Origin: DATARH01 sp963705325
GTDB taxonomy: Bacteria > Pseudomonadota > Alphaproteobacteria > ATCC43930 > CGMCC-115725
Direction: 5' to 3'
NCBI GenBank assembly: GCA_963705325.1
Contig: OY970069.1
Span: 4,712,001 to 4,776,000, forward strand
DNA length: 64,000 nt
Shown here: positions 17,134 to 23,625 of the stretch, piece after piece
Position numbering within the stretch: the first letter of the stretch is position 1
Layout of the letters: each line of letters opens with the position of its first letter
The notes under the pieces: generated by a model
The model's input: only the letters and a program-made list of their open reading frames with translations
Told to the model about the DNA's origin: nothing
Databases searched by the model: none
Made by a program: the position numbers and the translations under genes

Positions 17134-18076
17134 AGTTTTTATATGTACGCCCAGAGATTGGCGAATTTGTGGAGAAACTTGCACCAAGTCTAGCCGGGCG
17201 AGAGGATATGTATTTGGAATTATCCAGAAACCGGTATCGGCGGCAACGACGCTTTGAGGGTATAAAAAGGGAAATTAGCGGCAAATTATTGGTGGACGAT
17301 ACTATCAACGCCAAAGTTCAAGAATACACCGCATTTGTCACGGATGAAAAGAAGGGAGCGCTGGCGACATACGTGATGCAGCGCAAGGCCATACTTGATT
17401 TATTTGAGCAACTTTTGGAATACAAAGATGCCGAAGCGCAAACATATAACCGCGAGGAGGCGATCCATCGTCTGATTTGCCCGATGCAGACGGATTCCAC
17501 GATGCTTCAAATAACTGACCACAATATGTGGATTATTGACGACCGGTTACCGTTCTGCAATTTTTTTGCGTCAGACAAGGAGCTTCGGGAATATTCAGGA
17601 AGCGAGAGTTGAGAAAGGCCAGATTTAGCACTGTTTTATGATGCGTGTCTCGCATGGCGGCAGGGGGAACAGACGGATACGGTCGTTATCGTCGAGTTCA
17701 AGAAGCCAATGCGCGAAGACTATTCGCATGGCCGTGATCCTGTACAGCAGGTCTTACACTATGTCCATAAACTACTAACAGAACGAGCGGTTCCCGGAAA
17801 CACAGGACGGGCAATACGAGGGATAAATAGCGGAACAGCTTTCCACTGCTATATTATTGCTGATCTAACAGAACAGTTAAGAGATAAGATGATAGGGCGT
17901 TTTTTGCCAACGCCAGATGGAGAGGGGTATTTTGGATATTCACCCGATCCACCAGCATTTGTAGAGATCATCCCATTTGGGAAACTTTTGAAGAATGCAC
18001 GAATGAGAAATGCTATTTTCTTTAAGACTCTGGGAATTGCAGAAACCGACGAGGGAGCCGGGACATTAGCTCGCTC

Positions 18077-18310
18077 TCAATTGCCTGTATCAAGCTGAAG
18101 GGTTTTGACGCCGATGGCGTCCATGACTTGAAGGAAAAACACGGCTGAGAAAGCGCCGGTCGCAATCTTGTTCGCGAGGGTCCGGTCGTTGACCTTCAAG
18201 CCGATGGCGTCCATCCGCTGCGCCAGATCGACATAGCTTAGATCGCGCCGCTTCAGCTCGGCTCGGATAAGCTGCTTTGCCTGGGCTTTCCAGTCCGCCG
18301 TCGATTTCAT
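18077..18310 (-). CDS. DUF6471-like small helix-turn-helix protein
   Basis: A 77-residue protein: WKAQAKQLIRAELKRRDLSYVDLAQRMD then KVNDRTLANKIATGAFSAVFFLQVMDAIG. This matches the DUF6471 pattern, a short HTH protein often seen on mobile DNA. It overlaps the end of the GHKL pseudogene by 22 bases, tail to tail. It is divergent from the IS1595 transposase, with an array of ATCACG repeats between the two starts. An autorepressor that also controls the transposase is a reasonable inference. Confidence 0.7.
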   Translation of the reverse strand: MKSTADWKAQAKQLIRAELKRRDLSYVDLAQRMDAIGLKVNDRTLANKIATGAFSAVFFLQVMDAIGVKTLQLDTGN

Positions 18311-18313
18311 CGC

Positions 18314-18406
18314 GTCACGATATCACGGGAAGAAAATCACGGAAAGCCGTGATTTTTCCTTGACGACGCGACGGAAAATCACGATATTCCGTGATGTGGA
18401 TCACGG
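18314..18406. promoter_or_regulatory. ATCACG-repeat array between the divergent DUF6471 and transposase genes
   Basis: AAAATCACGG (18333-18342) and CCGTGATTTT (18347-18356) form a perfect 10-bp inverted repeat around AAAG. ATCACG (18378-18383) and CGTGAT (18390-18395) form a second, and single TCACG units occur at 18314, 18323 and 18401. This is a dense operator-like array covering the whole 107-base divergent promoter region. The first hairpin, flanked by A- and T-tracts, could also form a terminator, but its position between divergent starts makes an operator more likely. Confidence 0.6.
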
Positions 18407-18417
18407 TTTATCGGGCG

Positions 18418-19386
18418 ATGTCACAGCACTTCCTCCTTTCCGCAGCCGCAAGGACGCTCTCGCTGAGCGCCGTTGCGCGTATGTCGGATAAGGAAGCGCA
18501 CGCACGGTTCGTGGCGATCCGCTGGGCCGACAATGACGGCAAGCCCTACTGTCCGGAGTGCGGCTGTGCCAAGGTCTATGCCTACGCGACCCGCAAGCTG
18601 TGGAAATGCACCGCCTGCCGGTATCAGTTCTCGGTGACGGCGCGGACGATCTTCGCCGACCGCAAGCGGCCGATCCGGGATTACCTCTTAGCCATCGCGA
18701 TCTTCGTCAACGGGGCCAAGGGGCATAGCGCACTCCAACTGAGCCGCGATCTGGATTGCCAGTACAAAACGGCTTTCGTATTGGCGCACAAGCTCCGCGA
18801 GGCAGTCGGCGCCGAAGTGCAAAACGGCCCCGAACTGTCGGGCGAAGTCCATATCGATGGCATGTATACCGGAGGAAGCCGGAAGCCTGAGAACAAGAAG
18901 GCAGATCGGGTTGACCGGCGCCTCGTCGAGGAACAGACCGGCAAGCGCCAGGTTGTGGTTGTTGCCCGCGAAGTGAAGGGCCGGACGCTCCCCTTTGTGG
19001 TGCGGAGCGAGGGCGCCGCAGTCCCGTTGATCCGCCGACGCGTTGCCAGCGGGACTATCGTTCATGCGGACGAAGGCAGCGGTTGGGATCGGCTACACGC
19101 CTCCTACGATATGCGCCGGGTCAACCACTCAGTTGAATACGTCGCCGAAGATGGCGCGAACGTTAATCAGGCCGAAAGCTGGTTTAGCCGCCTTCGGCGC
19201 GCTGAGTACGGCGTACACCACCGCATCAGCGGTCGGCACCTACAGCAATACGCCAACGAAATGGCATGGCGCGAGGATGCACGGCAGCAGCCGAATGGGA
19301 TGCAGTGGCACCGGATGACCGGCGCGGCTCTACGGCACCCCATGAGCGCGCAATGGCGGGGCTATTGGGATCGGAAGGCGGCATGA
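18418..19386 (+). CDS. IS1595-family transposase
   Basis: 322 residues. An N-terminal zinc ribbon has CPEC (45-48) and CTAC (64-67). The DDE-type core has Asp in EVHIDGMYTGG, Asp in IVHADEGSGWDRL, and the NVNQAESWFSRLRRAEYGVHH segment with a final acidic position in YANEMAWRED. This is the ISXO2/IS1595 layout, closest by eye to ISNwi1-type proteins starting M-x-QHFLLSA-x-ARTLSL. The ATG at 18418 begins that motif. It is intact and is the most likely mobiliser of the 9.2-kb element. Confidence 0.92.
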   Translation: MSQHFLLSAAARTLSLSAVARMSDKEAHARFVAIRWADNDGKPYCPECGCAKVYAYATRKLWKCTACRYQFSVTARTIFADRKRPIRDYLLAIAIFVNGAKGHSALQLSRDLDCQYKTAFVLAHKLREAVGAEVQNGPELSGEVHIDGMYTGGSRKPENKKADRVDRRLVEEQTGKRQVVVVAREVKGRTLPFVVRSEGAAVPLIRRRVASGTIVHADEGSGWDRLHASYDMRRVNHSVEYVAEDGANVNQAESWFSRLRRAEYGVHHRISGRHLQQYANEMAWREDARQQPNGMQWHRMTGAALRHPMSAQWRGYWDRKAA

Positions 19387-19826
19387 GCCAAAGGCCAAAC
19401 ACCGTCGCCGGACTGGTCGCCAAACGCGCGGAGATCACAGGTCAAATCGACGCCGCGCGGGAAACTCTGCGGGAATTGATTATCGCGCTCGATCACATTG
19501 ACGCGGCGATTTGGCTGTTCGATCCGGATTATGACATCGCCGGTATCCGGGCGAAGCCGACGCATCCGGCACAAGCCGTGCGGCGCGGCGACAATATCCG
19601 CCTGATCCTCGATCTATTGCGGCAAGCAACCGAGCCGATGACAACGAAGCAGATCGCCTTACAGGTTATGGCAACACGCGGACTGAATGTGGCAGACAGC
19701 GCTCTGGTGCTGATCATTGCGCGGCGAGTTGGTGCGTCCCTGCGCAGTTACCGCGACAACGGCTCTATCCGGTCAATCAAAGATGGCCGTTACGGGAAGT
19801 ACGACCTTTGGGAGATCGCTCGCTAA
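19383..19826 (+). CDS. Accessory protein of the IS1595 element (coiled coil plus winged-helix-like)
   Basis: 147 residues. The start overlaps the transposase stop (ATGA), so the two are translationally coupled. The N-terminal half is a helical coiled coil (AEITGQIDAARETLRELIIALDHID in outline). The C-terminal half (TTKQIALQVMATRG ... RRVGASLRSYRDNGSIR ... GKYDLWEI) reads like a winged helix. Position and coupling suggest a transposition or regulatory partner. The function is not established, and no catalytic motif is visible. Confidence 0.7.
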   Translation: MSQRPNTVAGLVAKRAEITGQIDAARETLRELIIALDHIDAAIWLFDPDYDIAGIRAKPTHPAQAVRRGDNIRLILDLLRQATEPMTTKQIALQVMATRGLNVADSALVLIIARRVGASLRSYRDNGSIRSIKDGRYGKYDLWEIAR

Positions 19827-20038
19827 GCGTCGTCATCATCCTCGGGCAGTTCGCCGAAGTCCGCTGCGCTCCTTTTGTCGATCAACCCGCGCTCAATGGC
19901 TTGGGCGATTCCATTCTCAATAAACCGCCGCATCACTCCCGCCTTGCCTTTCCCATACGCGCCAATGGCCGCTAGGTCCCTCAGGTAAGCCGCGATGATT
20001 GGCCGAAGTCTGACGGTTTCTACGGGGTTTGACGGCAT
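19823..20038 (-). CDS. Small hypothetical protein of the transposon
   Basis: 71 residues from the ATG at 20038. It begins PSNPVETVRLRPIIAAYLRDL, has a helical middle (GVMRRFIENGIAQAIERGLI) and ends with the acidic tail PEDDDDA. It overlaps the 3' end of the preceding plus-strand gene by 4 bases, tail to tail. The pattern of a short N-terminal strand plus helices is compatible with a ribbon-helix-helix DNA-binding protein, but this is a guess. Confidence 0.5.
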   Translation of the reverse strand: MPSNPVETVRLRPIIAAYLRDLAAIGAYGKGKAGVMRRFIENGIAQAIERGLIDKRSAADFGELPEDDDDA

Positions 20039-20116
20039 AAGCCGCCATCCTATTCCGACTCTCAATTGAGATTCACTTGACCAAGGCGTTTCACGTAACG
20101 CAACATGTGCGCATGG

Positions 20117-20144
20117 AAAAAAGAGAGCGGCCCCGAAGGGCCGC
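20117..20144 (-). terminator. Intrinsic terminator with UUCG-type loop
   Basis: GCGGCCC (20127-20133) and GGGCCGC (20138-20144) enclose CGAA, which is TTCG on the minus strand. On the minus strand the stem is followed by TCTCTTTTTTCC. It would stop leftward transcription before the small gene starting at 20038. Confidence 0.8.
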
Positions 20145-20299
20145 CAAAGGTTGGGTCGGGTTTGTTCTGCTACGGATGCTGGCGCTTAGCCTGTCGGGGC
20201 CGAGACCAGCGGTGAAACTGGCCTAGGTCGTTACGACTGCGGCCAGCGGCGGAAGTGAGACCGTACGGTCTCCCAACAGCCAAACCGAAAACGGAGGTA

Positions 20300-20319
20300 C
20301 TGTCGTACCTGTACGACAG
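20300..20319. promoter_or_regulatory. Perfect 9-bp inverted repeat (operator-like)
   Basis: CTGTCGTAC and GTACGACAG are separated by CT. The near-continuous symmetry and 20-base length are typical of a dimeric repressor site rather than a terminator, and no T-run follows. The binding protein is unknown. Confidence 0.4.
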
Positions 20320-20634
20320 CCTCCACTTCGGTCATTCGGCGAAAATAACTCGTGTCTACCACCTCCCTTCCTCGAGGCGGCATGCCCCAGCGCTGCCGGG
20401 CACGAGGCCCTGGTCAGGAAGCGGTTTGGCGAGTTCGCCGAAACGGACAATCCGCCTTCGGGCGATTGAATCAACCGAAATATGATTTTTGGAAATTAAT
20501 TGTCAAAATCAATTAGTTACACGATGGCGTTATCCCAACCTCGCAGCAATTTGGTTTAGTGCGACCCGTTTCGATTCGGGCGCTTAATCAATGCGGTGGC
20601 AGTCACTATCTCCGATTCGCGTGCGTCGCTACCT

Positions 20635-20850
20635 TTATGGGGCGCCACGCATCGAACGGTAATGATACGGGCGGCTGTTGTCTCGCTGTATGTACTTCTG
20701 CCTGACGAGCCAAGCGCAATCTTGATTGACCCGCTGCTGCGCGGCGCCAGGACCGAAGATTGCTTCTGCAAGCTCGCGTTGTGTAATGCCGGTTCTATGT
20801 CGAACAATAACTTCGATGGCTTCTGCAATGGTCGGGGGATTGAAGCTCAT
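20635..20850 (-). CDS. Small winged-helix-like protein of the transposon
   Basis: 71 residues: PTIAEAIEVIVRHRTGITQRELAEAIFG, then VNQDCAWLVRQKYIQRDN and a basic tail. The TQRELAEAIFG segment is a good helix-turn-helix candidate, and the C-terminal half reads like a wing. It is the outermost gene of the element, starting 72 bases inside the right inverted repeat and pointing inward. No family name can be assigned with certainty. Confidence 0.55.
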   Translation of the reverse strand: MSFNPPTIAEAIEVIVRHRTGITQRELAEAIFGPGAAQQRVNQDCAWLVRQKYIQRDNSRPYHYRSMRGAP

Positions 20851-20921
20851 GGCTGTTGCCTTTTGCGCTGTGACCGGAAGCCGCTAAGATCGCGCAATCG
20901 CGCTGCAATCGTCAATTTTGT

Positions 20922-20944
20922 GGTGAGACACCTACATAATTCCG
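20922..20944 (-). repeat. Right terminal inverted repeat of the IS1595-family transposon
   Basis: The exact reverse complement of 11777-11799 over all 23 bases. It is followed directly by the right copy of the 8-bp target duplication, TTGAACTC (20945-20952). Confidence 0.92.
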
Positions 20945-21860
20945 TTGAACTCGGGTAGCTCGTCGAGAAAGAGCACCCCGTGATGTGCAAGCGAAATCTC
21001 GCCTGGGCGCGGCCGGATGCCACCGCCGACCAGCGCCGGCAACGAAGCGGAATGATGCGGGTCGCGAAACGGCCGCTCGCGCAACAGCGCGCCGCCGCGC
21101 AATCCGCCGGCAGCCGACTGGATCATGCCGAGCTCCAGCGCCTCGGCCGGCTCCAGCGGCGGCAAAATACCGGGAAGCCGCGCCGCCAGTATCGATTTCC
21201 CGGCACCGGGCGGACCGACCATCAGCATGTTGTGGCCACCGGCCGCGGCGATTTCCAGCGCTCGCTTGGCGCTCTCCTGGCCCTTGACGTCCTTGAGGTC
21301 GAGCCCGGCAGCGCCCGGCGGCGCCAACTTTGCCTCCGGCGGCGGCAAAAGCTGGGTGCCCTTGAAATGATTGATGATCGACAGAAGATTGGGCGCTGCA
21401 ATGACCTCTACCTCGCCGGCCCAGGCCGCTTCGCCGCCGCTGGCCGCGGGGCAGATGATGCCGAGTTCTCGGCCCGAGGCGGCGAGCGCCGCCAACAGCA
21501 CCCCTGCGACACTGGTCAGCGGCCCGTCGAGCGCCAATTCGCCGACCGCGAGATAGCCGCCGATCTCGTCCCGCGGAAGGATGTCCATTTCAGCGAGCAG
21601 GCCGAGCGCGATCCGCAGGTCGAAATGGCTGCCCTCCTTCTGCACATCGGCGGGCGCGAGGTTGACGGTGATGTGGCGCGGCGGCAGCGCCAGGCCCAGC
21701 GCCGCCAGCGCCCCCCTCACCGCTCACGCGACTCGGCGACCGCCTTGTCCGGCAGCCCAACGACATGAAACGCCGGCAACCCGGAGACCAACGTCACCTG
21801 AGCCTCGACATCGATGACCTCGACGCCGTGAAACGCCACCGTGCGGATGCGCGCGGACAT
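20945..21860 (-). pseudogene. comM: ComM/YifB Mg-chelatase-like AAA ATPase, 5' fragment (frameshifted)
   Basis: This is the N-terminal part of comM. It starts at ATG 21860 with SARIRTVAFHGVEVIDVEAQVTLV..GLPDKAVAESRER, then hits TGA because one base is missing near 21718-21726 (CGGTGAGG where CGGGTGAGG would read on). The shifted frame continues RGALAALGLALPP...NLAPADV, Walker A (GPPGAGKS) and LFLDELPEFN, where the transposon interrupts it. The remainder is at 11156-11776. The frame loss is separate from the insertion and may be secondary decay or a sequencing error. Confidence 0.9.
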
Positions 21861-21969
21861 GACGGAGCAATCTCCCGTTCTACCGTGAGCTTAGTGGCCG
21901 CGTCGGCAGGAGGCCAGCGATGCAAGCGAATTTCGCGCAGCAGCGATTTGAACTAGTCTGCCGCGCCGC

Positions 21970-22059
21970 GGAGGGATGGCCGAGCGGTCGAAGGCGCACG
22001 CCTGGAAAGTGTGTATACGGGAAACCGTATCGTGGGTTCGAATCCCACTCCCTCCGCCA
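21970..22059 (+). tRNA. tRNA-Ser (anticodon GGA)
   Basis: 90 bases with encoded CCA. The acceptor stem GGAGGGA pairs with TCCCTCC; the D-arm, the anticodon loop CTGGAAA (GGA at 22004-22006), a long class II variable arm and the T-loop GGTTCGAATCC are all present. The large variable arm and anticodon both indicate serine (UCC/UCU codons). It lies 109 bases from the comM start on the other strand. Confidence 0.96.
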
Positions 22060-22357
22060 GGGCCTCTATTATTGCCGCTAACCGGTAGCCGTGCGGCGCT
22101 CTGGGCTGAGCGGAGCGATGAGGCGGTCGCCGAGCAGCCCGGTTCCCAGGGCACCAGCTTGGTTGGCGCACCATCCCGCACCAAAACCGGTCGGCGCCGA
22201 ATTCCATGGCGGGACATGGCGGCGCGGCCACGCCGAGGAATTCGACGGCGACAGCGCGGAACTCAACCGCGCAACACAGCCCGCATCCGTTGCAGGCTTC
22301 GCCTTCGCGCTCCTTTGTCCGCGGCCCCGCTCTATCCCAATCGGCGCCCCCCTCGAG
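22060..22357. other. Non-coding stretch between tRNA-Ser and livK
   Basis: 298 bases without a convincing gene. It would contain the tRNA trailer and the downstream end of the liv operon. I see no clear T-tract hairpin, attachment site or repeat. Confidence 0.5.
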
Positions 22358-23596
22358 CTAAACCGTCGGCCAGACCGCCTTGGCGAGCGCGAGGTTTTCC
22401 GGGAACACGGTGAGCGGGACGCCTTTTTGCCACTGCGCGAAGATCATCGGCACATCGACGCGCCGGCCCTTTTCGTCGAACTTGATCGGGCCAGGGAAGC
22501 ACTGGGCCGCGCGCCCAATGGTCAGATCCATCTTGCGGATCGCGTCGGCGACCTTGAGCTTGTCCGCCGCTCCGGCGGCTTCGAGCGCCGCCGCGAAGAT
22601 CGACGGATGGCCATAACCGCATAGCGCATCCTGGGTCAGGAACGGTTCGCCGGTCTTCTTCTTGAAACGCTCAATAAACGCTTCCTGGCCCTTGGTCGGC
22701 CAGTTTGCGACGCTGAACAGCAGACCTTCGAGCAGTTCCGGCCCAATCGTCTTCAGCAGCTCGGGCGAGCCGAATGGGGCGCCGTTGCCAACCAGCGGGA
22801 TCTTGCCGTGAGCAAGATTGAACTCATCAAGCTTCTCCAGAACCAGCTTGCAATCCGGCATCGCCGAGGTCAGCAGCAAAAGGAAGTCGGGCTTGGCCGA
22901 GCGAACCTTCTCGATCAGCGGGGTCGCGTCCGACAGCGGCGGCGTAAACACCTCGTCGACGGTCAGCTTGAGCCCCAGTTTCTCGAGCCCGCCTTCCTTC
23001 AGCGGCTTGGCGAAGCTGACCGGCGAAGCGGTGTTGTCCATGATGATCCCGACCGTCTTCGGCGTCTTGCCGGTCGCGGCCTGCGCCAGCTTGAGCGCGG
23101 TCGGCACGGTCTCTTTCGCTTGCCAATCGGCGGTCGGCGAGGTCTGGAAAACAAACTTGAAGCCGCGATTGGTGATGGCGTCGGAATAGCTGAGGGTGAT
23201 CCACGGCAATTGCGCGCGCTCCGTCACCTCGGTCACCGCGAGCGTGAACGAGCTCAACCACGACCCGGTGCCGCCGACGAGATCGGGTTGATCGGAGACT
23301 AGACGCTGGGCCGCGTTCTTGGCCTTCTCAGTGCTGTCGCCGGCATCGGCATAGATGATTTCGAGCTTCGCGCCGCCCAGTGACTTGATGCCGCCGTCGT
23401 TGTTGATGTCCTCGATCGCGAGGTCGGCGCCCATCTTCAGCAACTGGCCCTGGCGTGCCCACGGGCCCGACATCGGCGCGATCATCGCGATCTTCACCGA
23501 TTTGGCCTGCGCCCGGCCGATCGCCGGCATCGCCAGCGTGCCGGCGCCAAGGGCGAGGCCGCGGGTTACGGCGCGCCGCGTCAATTTGTTGGTCAT
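22358..23596 (-). CDS. Branched-chain amino acid-type ABC transporter substrate-binding protein (LivK family)
   Basis: A 412-residue periplasmic binding protein. The N-terminus NKLTRRAVTRGLALGAGTLAMPAIGRAQA is a twin-arginine-like signal. The mature part has the type 1 periplasmic-binding fold (KIAMIAPMSGPWARQGQ, GGIKSLGGAKLEIIYAD, VGGTGSWLSSFTLAVTEV). Such proteins bind branched-chain amino acids, amides, ureas or aromatic acids; the substrate is not predictable here. It is the last gene of livH-livMG-livK, 29 bases after livMG. Confidence 0.88.
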   Translation of the reverse strand: MTNKLTRRAVTRGLALGAGTLAMPAIGRAQAKSVKIAMIAPMSGPWARQGQLLKMGADLAIEDINNDGGIKSLGGAKLEIIYADAGDSTEKAKNAAQRLVSDQPDLVGGTGSWLSSFTLAVTEVTERAQLPWITLSYSDAITNRGFKFVFQTSPTADWQAKETVPTALKLAQAATGKTPKTVGIIMDNTASPVSFAKPLKEGGLEKLGLKLTVDEVFTPPLSDATPLIEKVRSAKPDFLLLLTSAMPDCKLVLEKLDEFNLAHGKIPLVGNGAPFGSPELLKTIGPELLEGLLFSVANWPTKGQEAFIERFKKKTGEPFLTQDALCGYGHPSIFAAALEAAGAADKLKVADAIRKMDLTIGRAAQCFPGPIKFDEKGRRVDVPMIFAQWQKGVPLTVFPENLALAKAVWPTV

Positions 23597-23625
23597 GCGA
23601 ACTTCCTCCTATTCCGCGATTGCGA

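Larger units (their letters stand above)
11858..18098 (+). pseudogene. GHKL (MORC/MutL-like) ATPase with C-terminal PD-(D/E)XK-like nuclease, disrupted by three ISs
   Basis: Joining 11858-11969, 13572-13858, 15150-15846 and 17138-18098 gives 2,057 bases, about 685 codons. The N-terminal part has the GHKL N-box (EAISNSIHSV), G1 box (INDNGEGF) and, after a one-base frameshift near 13800, the G2 box (GIGRLGWLKVFE). The C-terminal part has RPDLALFYD followed by VVIVEFKKP, the D...ExK pattern of PD-(D/E)XK nucleases, and ends in GYFGYSPD...EIIPFGKLL. In-frame stops lie at 15806 and 17610. The ATG at 11858 follows AGAGGAAGG. Similar ATPase-nuclease proteins occur in restriction/defence settings; the role here is inferred. 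Confidence 0.8.
20039..20634. other. Non-coding 596-base stretch inside the transposon
   Basis: I see no convincing gene here. It holds a leftward intrinsic terminator (20117-20144), a 20-base palindrome (20300-20319) and AT-rich sequence around 20480-20530. Open frames present are short and lack family features. Confidence 0.55.
11777..20944. mobile_element. 9,168-bp IS1595-family (ISNwi1-like) transposon with passenger genes, inserted in comM
   Basis: Bounded by perfect 23-bp inverted repeats (11777-11799, 20922-20944) and 8-bp direct repeats, with an IS1595-type transposase at 18418. Inside are a GHKL-ATPase/nuclease passenger gene (now disrupted), a DUF6471-like regulator, and small HTH-type ORFs. 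One IS1380 and two IS5-family elements are nested inside. Subtracting these and their duplicated targets leaves 4,984 bp, long for an IS but reasonable for an IS1595 relative that carries passengers. The passenger DNA is visibly more AT-rich than the host genes. The ISNwi1 subgroup assignment is from remembered transposase similarity. Confidence 0.88.

Noticed and set aside
13855..17137. The two IS5 copies as ends of a composite transposon
   Set aside because: Each copy has its own 4-bp duplication (ACTT, AGTT), and the DNA between them continues the reading frame of the interrupted gene.
21970..22059. tRNA-Ser as the integration site of the nearby element
   Set aside because: The element ends are inside comM with an 8-bp duplication; there is no repeat of the tRNA end and no integrase.
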